From Desulfobacula sp964636495 (lineage in GTDB: Bacteria; Desulfobacterota; Desulfobacteria; Desulfobacterales; Desulfobacteraceae), in NCBI GenBank assembly GCA_964636495.1, contig CAZWSL010000012.1, forward strand, positions 22,186 through 86,185: DNA of 64,000 nt, read 5' to 3'. Made by a program: the position numbers and the translations under genes. Shown in pieces: positions 53,109-61,421 of the stretch; position 1 is the first letter of the stretch, and the number at the start of each line of letters is the position of its first letter. The notes under the pieces were generated by a model. It worked only from the letters and a program-made list of their open reading frames with translations, was not told the DNA's origin and ran no database searches.

Positions 53109-54275
53109 TTAATGCCTGATAATTGGTTCCCGCGGAACGTGGGTTATTATATCAGCCGCCCCATTTGTGATAATCGCCTGTTCAGCCACAGCCATCGATA
53201 AGCCGGTTTCCCTGTCATTCAAAATCATATGTGTGAAGAAAGACATATTTTCTTTTAGTACAAGGGGATTTCCTTCAAAAATCATGGGTTGTTCCATCCA
53301 TGTTGGGGGCCAGGCAGCTCCCATCGTGTATCCGCATACTGTCAGAACAGCGTCTTTTTCATCGTTATTTTGAAGTGTTTTTTTGTAGGTGTCGTAAATT
53401 TCACCAACTGTAGTTCCTGGACGCAGAATCGACTGTACTGCATCAAGGGCAATAACGCTTGTCTCGTGCATTTTCAAATGGCGTTCTCTAATTGTCGGGC
53501 CCGTGAGGACAACACACATGCATGCTGCGTGATAGTGTCGATATGCGACACCGAGTTCCAGTGTGACCTGATCATTTTCCAGAACGTGTTTACGCTTGGT
53601 GGTATAGCGAAGGTTCAAAGCGGATTTACCGCTGCCAAGTGGGGGAATATGAGCCGGTAGATCGGCATCCAGCCGGAAAAGCGAATCATAGAATGTGGCA
53701 TAAATATCACCCTCAAACGCCCCGGCGAATGTTGCCTCAATCGTTTTATCCAGCACGATGTCCATTATCGCACCCGCTTTGCGCATATAGACGAGTTCCT
53801 GGGGACTTTTAACCAGTCGCAGTTCACGAATGAAATCCGGGATAACGGTCAGAACACACCAATCGCTGAGTTCTTCCTGTATCTGCATAAACAGTCGTGG
53901 CGTCAAACCCATGGTATCAACCTGAATGCCGACTCTCATGCCCTTCATGCCTGAGGATGCCAGCATATCCTTAATTTGTGCGGCCCGGGATATTTCTTGG
54001 CTGTCCGGAGCGATCCTTACATCTTCACAAATCGACGAATAAGCTGCATTCCCAAGGTCAGCCGGGCGAGCGAGATGTGTCAATTGGCCGTTTGTACCAA
54101 TGAACATGCATCCGAAAATTGAAAAACCGTCCGAATCATACCCCGTCAGCCAGTACATATCTTCTATCTTGAACAGTAAAGCACCATCCAGGTTCTGCAC
54201 CTCCAGACTCTCCCGCACTTTGTACTGTCGCTGGGCAAACTCTTCTCTGCTGAAATGAATGTTTAAATTTGTCAT
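53109..54275 (-). CDS. M24-family metallopeptidase (Xaa-Pro / creatinase type)
   Basis: 388 residues from the ATG at 54275, which AAAGGATCATCACACT precedes. An N-terminal creatinase-like domain (YWLTGYDSDGFSIFGCMF) is followed by the pita-bread fold. The dimetal site is expected at Asp, Asp, His, Glu, Glu; here ALNLRYTTKRKHVLENDQVTLELGVAYRHYHAACMC lacks the usual first Asp pair, so activity as a metallopeptidase is uncertain, as in creatinase-type hydrolases. Its start overlaps by 4 bases the end of a decayed peptidase gene. A cytoplasmic amide or peptide substrate is likely. Confidence 0.78.
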   Translation of the reverse strand: MTNLNIHFSREEFAQRQYKVRESLEVQNLDGALLFKIEDMYWLTGYDSDGFSIFGCMFIGTNGQLTHLARPADLGNAAYSSICEDVRIAPDSQEISRAAQIKDMLASSGMKGMRVGIQVDTMGLTPRLFMQIQEELSDWCVLTVIPDFIRELRLVKSPQELVYMRKAGAIMDIVLDKTIEATFAGAFEGDIYATFYDSLFRLDADLPAHIPPLGSGKSALNLRYTTKRKHVLENDQVTLELGVAYRHYHAACMCVVLTGPTIRERHLKMHETSVIALDAVQSILRPGTTVGEIYDTYKKTLQNNDEKDAVLTVCGYTMGAAWPPTWMEQPMIFEGNPLVLKENMSFFTHMILNDRETGLSMAVAEQAIITNGAADIITHVPREPIIRH

Positions 54276-54678
54276 AGTGTGATGATCCTTTCTCTGATAG
54301 TGTTTGAATTCATGCAATCCAGTTTCTCTGTTCCATTTTTTCCAGCCCGGGAATATAAAAAACCTGCAGATTCAGCAACAGGGATAGATTCCATGGCATT
54401 GAAGCAGAAACGGTCAAAATCATCCCCGTCTTTAAACGCTTTATTCATGATCAATTGGCGTTCATCCCGGTCAGATGTTCTGGCAGACAATGCCTGGTTT
54501 GCCAGCTCTGCTTCAAGTTCCATCCTCCTGGGTATAATCTCCTGCATGCTCTGCTGATAATTTCTCATCGCCGGCGGTGCATCTTCTCATGTGCCCAGAA
54601 AAGAGTCTTTGAATCAAAGGATTTTCCGCCCGGAATTCTGTCCTGTTCCAGCGGCACAGGCGTAACCGGAAACTTAGG
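54272..54678 (-). pseudogene. C-terminal remnant of a C69/secernin-like peptidase, frameshifted
   Basis: Upstream frame: PLEQDRIPGGKSFDSKT then LFWAHEKMHRRR and a stop. One base shift later the frame from 54568 goes on with MRNYQQSMQEIIPRRMELEA. Read together, FWAHEKMHR...NYQQ...RRMELEAEL resembles the C-terminal part of C69/secernin dipeptidases. The N-terminal catalytic domain is absent: the readable sequence starts at 54678 right after a stop. The stop at 54272 overlaps the M24 start, indicating a former operon. Family assignment is from memory of the motif and is moderate. Confidence 0.45.
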
Positions 54679-54690
54679 TTAACCGGACAC

Positions 54691-54915
54691 TCAAATGTTC
54701 ACGAATACGCTGACGTACTTTTCATTCACTCTCACATAATTGGTAAGGTCAACTGATTTCCCTTTTTCTTTTCGAAGGGCAAACAGTTCTTTCATGTGGG
54801 CTTCATAAAGGGGTGACACTTTTGCAGTACGCCGGAATTTGAGAATCGAGTCGATTATTCCAGGTGTGTTTAGGCTTTTGAGCTTAATTTTGGATTTTGC
54901 GCATCCGTGATGGGC
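54691..54915 (-). other. Coding-like fragment of unknown family
   Basis: A 74-codon frame without a clear start: PGIIDSILKFRRTAKVSPLY then HMKELFALRKEKGKSVDL, ending at TGA 54691. It lies between the peptidase remnant and the membrane protein gene. The composition is protein-like; the family was not recognised. The rest of the gap (54916-55198) shows only a dispersed repeat copy at 55091. Confidence 0.3.
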
Positions 54916-55090
54916 TCATTCCCGTCAGTCGCTCTGGTGCAGGTAGCCCCGAGAATTATTTACAGAAGAGACAAGTATCCAATAGTATCAGGAATCAAAC
55001 ATATCCATCGGGATACGTAATGTGTAAAGCACTTTATTTGATTCAAAAATGGATAAATATCTTTCCTCTTCCCTGCACTAAAATGAAATT

Positions 55091-55112
55091 GAGCATTCTG
55101 CAAAGATCTTTT
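55091..55112 (-). repeat. Dispersed repeat copy on the minus strand (AAGATCTTTGCAGAATGCTC)
   Basis: Reverse complement of the + strand sequence. It matches the core except for one inserted change (GCAGAATGC for GCATAATGC) and, like the copy at 23327, continues with CTCAATTT. Confidence 0.6.
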
Positions 55113-55198
55113 GATGTTCACTGCCTGGTTGTCTAAATCTGTGTTTTGCGATAAAATAAGCCCTTGAATAACAAATTCATCACCAGGCCAGAGGTATT

Positions 55199-56293
55199 TT
55201 GAATATTTTAATTTTCATCATCCCCATGGGATTAATACTGGCATTACCGCTTTTAGGTATCCTTTTCAGCGGGCACAATGCTCTGCCTTATCTTGTGTTC
55301 CCACCCAAAACGGTCATCACATCCCATGCACCCTATTCCATAGCTATATTCATTACAATATCTGTGTTTGTTATCGTAACTGTTCTGCCTTTTTTCAAAA
55401 AAGGTCTGGCATATAAAAACTGCGCAGCTCAAAAGTCAGATGGACAATTACCCTGGTGGGGATATGCTTCATGTATAGGTCTTGTTTGTTTCTGGATATT
55501 GGCCTGGACCCGGTTTGACTGGTTTTCAACCTGCCAGGCCCATACATTTTTTCCCATTTGGTTCTTCTGGATTGTTAGTGTTAATGCATTGACCTTCAAG
55601 TCTAGTCATCAATGCCCTTTGATAAATTATCCATATAAATTCATACGTCTGTTTTTTGTCAGTGCTGTATTCTGGTGGATGTTTGAATATTTGAACCGGT
55701 TTGTCGGGAACTGGTATTATTCTGGAAGCCAATATTCAGCCGGCAAATATTTTCTCCTGGCAACCTTAAGTTTTTCCACTGTACTACCGGCAGTCGAGAG
55801 CATGAAAGAATATCTTTTAACCTTTAGCCGATTTAAAAATGGATTTAAGGATATGAAGGAATTTAAAGGAATTCATTCACGAACCAGGGCCATGTTTTTA
55901 GTGATCATATCTTCTGTTTTTCTTTTCCTGATCGGCATATTTCCGGACCCACTCTTTTTTTTGATATGGATCTGTCCCTTTTTTATTTTTATAGGATGCC
56001 AGATTCTATTTAATTCCTCCCATATCCTGACAGGTGTAGAAAAAGGGGATTATACAATGGTAGTAGCCTATTCCACATCCGCCTTGATCTGCGGTTTTTT
56101 CTGGGAGATGTTTAATATCTGCAGTCTTGCCAGGTGGCAATACGCCATCCCCTATGTGCAGGTATTGCATCTGTTTGAAATGCCGGTTCTGGGATATGCC
56201 GGTTACCTGCCGTTCGGGCTGGAATGTGCTGTGATTATAGATCTTGCCATGAAACATCCGTATAAGAGAAACGACCATTCCCTTAAGGATTAA
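55199..56293 (+). CDS. Polytopic membrane protein, function unknown
   Basis: 364 residues, mostly hydrophobic, with about nine or ten membrane segments. Conserved-looking polar spots are WTRFDWFSTCQAHTFFP, WWMFEYLNRFVGNWYY, and FFWEMFNICSLARWQYAIPY, rich in Trp and Tyr. The start is TTG after CCAGAGG; an internal ATG at codon 10 is possible. The protein is isolated on the + strand among minus-strand genes. I recall similar proteins annotated only as hypothetical in delta-proteobacteria. Confidence 0.7.
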   Translation: MNILIFIIPMGLILALPLLGILFSGHNALPYLVFPPKTVITSHAPYSIAIFITISVFVIVTVLPFFKKGLAYKNCAAQKSDGQLPWWGYASCIGLVCFWILAWTRFDWFSTCQAHTFFPIWFFWIVSVNALTFKSSHQCPLINYPYKFIRLFFVSAVFWWMFEYLNRFVGNWYYSGSQYSAGKYFLLATLSFSTVLPAVESMKEYLLTFSRFKNGFKDMKEFKGIHSRTRAMFLVIISSVFLFLIGIFPDPLFFLIWICPFFIFIGCQILFNSSHILTGVEKGDYTMVVAYSTSALICGFFWEMFNICSLARWQYAIPYVQVLHLFEMPVLGYAGYLPFGLECAVIIDLAMKHPYKRNDHSLKD

Positions 56294-56308
56294 TAATTCT
56301 TATAAGCA

Positions 56309-56604
56309 TCAAGTGTATGAATGGCGAGAAAGTGAGACTTTTACCGATATGTTGTTAATTCCAGGCTTGGATTTTTTTGCGTCATACTGATACAATGTGA
56401 GAATCCCGTTCATTCTACCGGCGTGCTCAAGAGCATAAACACTCCATCTGACAAGCAAGCTTCCGGGATACCACGCATTGTCTGCATATGTCTGCCTGTT
56501 ATTCCCATTCTTTATTTACACCATTTCGATCATAATAAAAGCCCAACTCTCGCCATTCTGATTTGGTGTTTTCTATTATTTCTTGTTGAGTTTGTTTATT
56601 CTGA
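56309..56604 (-). other. Two overlapping gene scraps
   Basis: Frame 1 (about 56604-56499) reads QQEIIENTKSEWRELGFYYD then RNGVNKEW and stops. Frame 2 (about 56515-56309) reads TYADNAWYPGSLLVRWSVYA then LTLYQYDAKKSKPGINNISVK and stops. Both look like true protein sequence but are in different frames, with no start of their own. The first resembles small cytoplasmic proteins with an SEWRELGFYYD motif, which usually continue for 80 or more residues. Probably remnants joined by deletion. Confidence 0.35.
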
Positions 56605-57012
56605 TCAGGCAGAAAATACTTCTTGATATTCAATTTCAGCATCAGAGGCAAAAAGAAGAATATTCTCTTTAATTTTATCAAGGTGTGAGATGACGGTCTC
56701 CCGTGAGATACCTTCTGGAACATAGGTAACATACAGGGCTCGTTTCGTTTTTGGTGATATAGAGGTTCGCTTGTCCTGGCCATAGATTATGGAGCAGACC
56801 ACCCCTTTTTTATCCTTCATCATCATGTCACCCGCTTTTAACATTTTAAGATTTCCATTTATCTGAGTAAAAGATTCGCTTCCATTGGTAACTCCGATTG
56901 AAATTGTTCCTTCAAGCAAGTCGGCATCATGGCCGGCAGTCAGGAGAAGCATTCCAATATGAGAACCGGGAAATTTGTGATACCACTCTTCCAGTATTTT
57001 GATATCTGCCAT
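56605..57012 (-). CDS. B3/4-domain protein with an apparent internal deletion
   Basis: 135 residues. The N-terminus (EEWYHKFPGSHIGMLLLTAG) and the C-terminal half (DLLEGTISIGVTNGSE, LKAGDMMMKDKKGVVCSIIY, TSISPKTKRALYVTY) match the start and end of B3/4 (PheT editing-like) proteins, usually near 220 residues. The central 80 or so residues, normally with the NxxNxxS segment, are missing at the junction GHDADLL. A good ribosome-binding site (GGAGGTCAA) remains. Function after the loss is doubtful. Confidence 0.55.
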   Translation of the reverse strand: MADIKILEEWYHKFPGSHIGMLLLTAGHDADLLEGTISIGVTNGSESFTQINGNLKMLKAGDMMMKDKKGVVCSIIYGQDKRTSISPKTKRALYVTYVPEGISRETVISHLDKIKENILLFASDAEIEYQEVFSA

Positions 57013-57061
57013 TTGACCTCCACGTTTTTATTTAGAAATATAACAAAGATTGAGCAGCCGG

Positions 57062-57141
57062 TTATTCCTCAAGCGAAAGTAGTTCCATTTGAGCCGCTTT
57101 TTGCCTGAGAGGTATCAGCGATTCATACTCGGGAATAGATT
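57062..57141 (-). other. Short coding-like scrap
   Basis: The frame reads IESIPEYESLIPLRQKAAQM then ELLSLEE and TAA at 57062. It begins directly behind the stop of the 77-residue gene and has no start. Likely a 3' remnant; no family recognised. Confidence 0.25.
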
Positions 57142-57375
57142 CTATTTTTTAATATTTTTCATATCTTTTACTGCGTCTTTCATTATTTCAAGTATATTAT
57201 TGCCGCTTTTTTTTGCAATAACATGAGCGTCATCCACAATTTTTTGTGCATGGGCTGATAATACCTTTTCATCGGGTAGCGCGGTAGCGGATTGATTATA
57301 TTTCCAGACAAGAAGCTTTCTGGCAAACGCAACCTCTTGTTTTCGAATGAATCCATTCTTACCAAAAATGGCCAT
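57142..57375 (-). CDS. Small hypothetical protein
   Basis: 77 residues, mainly helical and basic (FIRKQEVAFARKLLVWKYNQ, KIVDDAHVIAKKSGNNIL, VKDMKNIKK). No signal, metal motif or family recognised. It lies in a stretch rich in gene fragments, so it may itself be a remnant, although it has an ATG and an uninterrupted frame. Confidence 0.5.
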   Translation of the reverse strand: MAIFGKNGFIRKQEVAFARKLLVWKYNQSATALPDEKVLSAHAQKIVDDAHVIAKKSGNNILEIMKDAVKDMKNIKK

Positions 57376-57498
57376 AATAATAATGCCTCGATATAAGTTT
57401 TCAGAAATCTTTTTCAGCAGTATATATTGAAGTCACACATTAAACTTTCATGATATAAAAAGAATATCAGTAATGTTTCTCATACTCTTCAAAGAGCT

Positions 57499-58011
57499 TC
57501 ATTTTTTAATCTGTTTTTTGACATCGGCAACCAATTCCCGATGCCGATAATTATCAGGGTCTTCCAAAAGTGCTTTTTCCCCCCAATGAAGTGCATTTGG
57601 AAAATCCTTTTGCTGGCGGTAGTTTTCCGCAATAGCATACAGCACATGCTGCAACGGTGCATTCCTGATTTCAGGCGGAATATTCAGTACCTTTTTGAAA
57701 TCGGCTATGGCACCTTTGTGATTCTTTTTAACTGTATAACAACTTCCCCGGCCAATAAGGCTCTCCTCGTCGTACGGATCCAGTGTCAAAGCATTCGAAT
57801 AAAACACAATCGCGCCGTCGATTCTTCCTTCGATTTCAGAAATTTTGCCCAGATAGAAATAAGGGTTATCACCATCTTCGTGACGATAGGCCGGGTCAAT
57901 TTTGACAACTGCCTCAAATGCCCGGACCGCACCAATCCCGTCTGGTTTAATGAAACATTTTAAACCTTCATTAAACCAATCGGTTGCAGAAAGTGTACTA
58001 TTTTTATCCAT
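57499..58011 (-). CDS. TPR-repeat protein
   Basis: 170 residues with about three tetratricopeptide repeats: NPYFYLGKISEIEGRIDGAI, ESLIGRGSCYTVKKNHKGAI and HVLYAIAENYRQQKDFPNAL, with the usual small residues at positions 8 and 20. An N-terminal half-repeat contains VRAFEAVVKIDPAY. No signal peptide. It probably mediates protein contacts; it lies 48 bases after the molybdopterin oxidoreductase stop on the same strand and could be co-transcribed with it. Confidence 0.78.
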   Translation of the reverse strand: MDKNSTLSATDWFNEGLKCFIKPDGIGAVRAFEAVVKIDPAYRHEDGDNPYFYLGKISEIEGRIDGAIVFYSNALTLDPYDEESLIGRGSCYTVKKNHKGAIADFKKVLNIPPEIRNAPLQHVLYAIAENYRQQKDFPNALHWGEKALLEDPDNYRHRELVADVKKQIKK

Positions 58012-58059
58012 TATACTCCTTTCTATCTGTGTATTTTATTTTTTTTCCATAGATTTTTT

Positions 58060-60228
58060 TCATTTTTCAGCAACACATCTGTAAATATTACAGAGCAAGG
58101 CCTTGTATACTGGAAATCCTGAAATTGGATCTCTATTTTCTGCATCAGTAAGTGTATTTACATTTGCTTCTTGCCACTCTTTAGGGCCAAGTGGGCCACC
58201 ACCACCCATATTGGCTTCAATAACCCCCTGCACAATATCTTCGGTTATATAGGCCCAAAAACGAACCTTCCCCCGCAATGTTTCAACCCAGACAGCATCA
58301 TTGTTATTAATACCGCGTTCCGATGCATCGTCAGGGTGTATCCAAACCAATGGCTTGTCCTGCATTTTTATTAAACTGGGAATGTTAAGATGTTGACTCC
58401 GAAAGGTAGATTGCATTCGAGCTCCAGAATTAAAAACAAGGGGATATTTTTTAATTAGTCCTGTTGCCGCAATCGGGCCCTCTTTGGGCTCTGTATATAC
58501 GGGTAGAGGTTCGTAACCGTTTGACCGAAACCACTCAGAAGTAAACTCAAATTTTCCGGTTGGTGTTTCAAACCCAGGTTTACCATCCACTCTCAGCTCT
58601 CCGCTTTTATATTTTTGGTATTGCATTTCCGGCACAGGTAATGGAACCCCGGCCAGATTATCCTTCAACATTTCTAAAGTAACGCCGGTTCCTATAAGCC
58701 CATTTCTAACCTTCTCTTCCTCATTTTTGGGCCATTTGTCACCGTAACCAAGACGTTCTGCCAACTCTGTATAGATCAAGTAGTTTGAGCGAGCCTCTCC
58801 AAGTGGTTCGATGAGTTGCTCCCTTAGCTGTACCCAGTCGTCCTTAACCTCGTAGGAGGTGATTTCATAAGGTGTTGCAGCGGGTAGGAGCAGGTCAGCA
58901 TATTGTGAATCTGCTGTAGGAAAAAGATTAACTATTACCAAAAGATCAAGAGAAAAAAGTGTTTTGTGCCAAAGTTGTGAATCAGCCCAGGATGTAATCA
59001 ATGAAGTCCCACTGGCGATCAATCCCCGGACCGGGTATGGGTCATTTTGCAGGACTGCTTTTGGCAAGTCTACTCCATGGGCCTCGTTTCTGATCTGATA
59101 ATAAAGGGGATAATCATCAGCACCAAAGGGTTTCTTTCTATTTTCAGGAGGAGGGGTAGTAATCCGGTTGTGTTGAACTCGATTCGGCATTTTAAAAAGC
59201 TTACCACCAGGTACATCAATATGTCCGCCCAAAGCCTGGATGGATAAAACTGCTCGAATTGATTGAACACCGCCGTTGCTGTATTCTAAACCTGTATACA
59301 TTAAAATGGAACACGCTTTTGAGTCACCAACAGCTTCAGCCAGATCAATCACCGTATTTGCTGGTACACCTGTAATCCTCTCCACTCTCTCAGGTGTAAA
59401 ATGCTGCACATATCCTGCCAATTCATCAAAGCCATGGGTCCACCCATCTACGAAATCCTTGTCATAAAGGTTGCGATTTATCATCTCACGCATGATGCCA
59501 TGGGCAAGGGCTCCGTCCGTACCGGGCCGAATTCCAATCCATTCCATATCAACAGCTTTTGCAGTTTCGCTTCGTCGATGATCAATAGAAATTACCCGGG
59601 TTCCTTTCTTTACTGCTTTATGGATGTATTTCATTTTTCCCGGCGGGGAGTCTGTTGCAGGATTAGCTCCCCATATGAGAATAAGGTCTGCATTACCAAG
59701 ATCTTCAGTAACATGCCTGTAATGCTGTCCATAGCAGGCCTGAGGAGCAATCATGCCGTATGCAACAAAACAGAGAGCACCAACACCGGTAGTATTTGGT
59801 GACCCCCAAGGGAACAAGATAGAACTTGCTGACGATTCAGTTGTACCAGTGGGAGGGAATGACTCTTGTACACCAAATTCAAAATTACCTCGCCCCGTAT
59901 ACATACAAACAGCTTCAGGGCCAAATTTTTTCTTAATTTTTTCTAAGCCGTCTATCCAGATATCATACGCTTGATCCCAGGTGATTCTCTCAAATTTTCC
60001 TTTCCCACGACTACCGACTCGACGCTGCGGATAAAGCAGGCGGTTTTTAGAATAAACAATTTCACTGGCGTGGACTCCACGGGGACAAATTGTACTGTAA
60101 GGATGGCCTTTAAGTATTGACTGCCGTGTAATTTTACCATCGACAAGATGAACATTAACACCGCACCCTGCGTCACAAACACCGCAAGCCGACGGAACAA
60201 CTTTTTTTTCCAAAATAACCTCCATCAT
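58060..60228 (-). CDS. Molybdopterin oxidoreductase with N-terminal 4Fe-4S site
   Basis: 722 residues of the DMSO reductase superfamily binding Mo/W bis-MGD. The 4Fe-4S site is Cys15, Cys18, Cys22 and Cys49 (CGVCDAGC...ICPRG). GADLILIWGANPATDSPPGK corresponds to the cofactor region and GINNNDAVWVETLRGKVRF to the C-terminal MopB domain. No Tat signal, FdhB-like or membrane subunit is adjacent, so it is probably cytoplasmic and uses a soluble partner. The Mo ligand could not be assigned by eye. A TTG at 60216 with GGAGG before it is an alternative start. Confidence 0.88.
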   Translation of the reverse strand: MMEVILEKKVVPSACGVCDAGCGVNVHLVDGKITRQSILKGHPYSTICPRGVHASEIVYSKNRLLYPQRRVGSRGKGKFERITWDQAYDIWIDGLEKIKKKFGPEAVCMYTGRGNFEFGVQESFPPTGTTESSASSILFPWGSPNTTGVGALCFVAYGMIAPQACYGQHYRHVTEDLGNADLILIWGANPATDSPPGKMKYIHKAVKKGTRVISIDHRRSETAKAVDMEWIGIRPGTDGALAHGIMREMINRNLYDKDFVDGWTHGFDELAGYVQHFTPERVERITGVPANTVIDLAEAVGDSKACSILMYTGLEYSNGGVQSIRAVLSIQALGGHIDVPGGKLFKMPNRVQHNRITTPPPENRKKPFGADDYPLYYQIRNEAHGVDLPKAVLQNDPYPVRGLIASGTSLITSWADSQLWHKTLFSLDLLVIVNLFPTADSQYADLLLPAATPYEITSYEVKDDWVQLREQLIEPLGEARSNYLIYTELAERLGYGDKWPKNEEEKVRNGLIGTGVTLEMLKDNLAGVPLPVPEMQYQKYKSGELRVDGKPGFETPTGKFEFTSEWFRSNGYEPLPVYTEPKEGPIAATGLIKKYPLVFNSGARMQSTFRSQHLNIPSLIKMQDKPLVWIHPDDASERGINNNDAVWVETLRGKVRFWAYITEDIVQGVIEANMGGGGPLGPKEWQEANVNTLTDAENRDPISGFPVYKALLCNIYRCVAEK

Positions 60229-60334
60229 AGTTAGCGCTTTGTCATGAATTTTACATTGAGTATCACCCGCAGCATTCTGATTGTTGAAAAAATTGTTTTT
60301 ATTTGTGTATTTGATTACTTTGAAAAGATAAGAA

Positions 60335-60709
60335 TCAGACTTTTAAATCATTGATAATTTTTTGAATTGTCCCAAGAAGATCAGGTATTTTCTTCTTACA
60401 TGTGAAAAAAACAGTCTCAGCGTTTATGTCGGCATAATGATGGGTGATTATATCTCTCATCCCTTTTGCTTTTTTCCAATCAACTTCAGAATACTTAGAA
60501 AGCAATTTATTATCAGTCACTTTATCGAGTTTTTTTAAAGATTCACCAATAACAATCAGCATCATACAAATAGCATCCATTTTATCAACGCCTGCCGATG
60601 TATCTGTAAAATCATTTGGCTTGTTGATTACCTGAAATCGCTGAACAACCTTCTGGGCTGATTTCTGGATCTGGAGTAGGATTTCTATAATTAGCTCATT
60701 GTCACGCAT
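60335..60709 (-). CDS. hepT: HepT-family toxin (HEPN RNase, DUF86)
   Basis: About 124 residues. The HEPN catalytic motif RDIITHHY (R-x4-H-x-Y) near residue 85 is intact and also carries the Tyr that the antitoxin MntA AMPylates in the characterised system. Start at 60709 with GAGG 7 bases before it; it overlaps the mntA stop by 8 bases. Forms a type VII-like toxin-antitoxin module with the upstream nucleotidyltransferase. Confidence 0.87.
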   Translation of the reverse strand: MRDNELIIEILLQIQKSAQKVVQRFQVINKPNDFTDTSAGVDKMDAICMMLIVIGESLKKLDKVTDNKLLSKYSEVDWKKAKGMRDIITHHYADINAETVFFTCKKKIPDLLGTIQKIINDLKV

Positions 60710-60992
60710 ACACAGCCTCATGATCTATTCGTTTTTTTAAAAATGAATTCATTGTGTCTGTGTACGTAATAATATCGACAGATTTTTTAAGCCTCTCTTC
60801 CAAGTCGCTTTTTATTCCGGCAAGCGTGAAAAAATCCGGTTCTGATATACGAATTACAATATCGACATCACTTTCATCGTTTGCCTCCCCGCGAGCGATT
60901 GATCCAAAAATTCCAATTTTTGAAATTTTAAATTCATTGGCGACTTCTTTTTTATAAAGATGTAATATTTTTAATATGTCTTGCTTGCCCAT
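60702..60992 (-). CDS. mntA: MntA-type minimal nucleotidyltransferase antitoxin
   Basis: About 96 residues. The nucleotidyltransferase motif GSIARGEANDESDVDIVI (GS-x10-DxD) near residue 30 is intact, with a third acidic residue in SVDIITY. In the HepT/MntA system this protein inactivates HepT by adding AMP to its Tyr. The start at 60992 has GAGGGGTGTTC before it. First gene of the two-gene module. Confidence 0.87.
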   Translation of the reverse strand: MGKQDILKILHLYKKEVANEFKISKIGIFGSIARGEANDESDVDIVIRISEPDFFTLAGIKSDLEERLKKSVDIITYTDTMNSFLKKRIDHEAVYA

Positions 60993-61128
60993 GAACACCC
61001 CTCACATGCGTTACTGTGTTTTGTACTTGTGATACTGATCCTAATTCTACCACTTCTTAAGAATAGCACAACTTATTTATTGTTGTAATGATTTTTGCGC
61101 TGCAATGTTTTTAAATAAATAACAAAAA

Positions 61129-61336
61129 CTAAGGTGGTTTAGCATTATAGCCAAGTTGTTTTTTCTTTAACATATAACTCTCAACAGCTTCAAACGGATT
61201 TAAATAGTGGCTTTTTAGAGTTGATAGATAAGAAAAAAATGCACTGGTTTATTGACATTTCCATAGCGTTTATTTGGTCAGGCGAGTATAAACCTGCTGT
61301 TATCCGTTTCATTTCATTTTGCTGCCAGAACTTCAT
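61129..61336 (-). other. Coding-like remnants in the 429-base gap between mntA and hipA
   Basis: One frame reads MKFWQQNEMKRITAGLYSPD then QINAMEMS from 61336. The next, shifted, reads AFFSYLSTLKSHYLNPFEAV then ESYMLKKKQLGYNAKPP and TAG at 61129. Together they look like the C-terminal part of a larger protein split by a frameshift. No family recognised. Nothing else was seen in the rest of the gap. Confidence 0.3.
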
Positions 61337-61421
61337 GGTCGTATCGATCCTGTTTTTCGTTCTTAATTCTGCGGTTTACCCGTTAACATTTCACCTGTTG
61401 AAGTTAAAATATCCGCTACAA

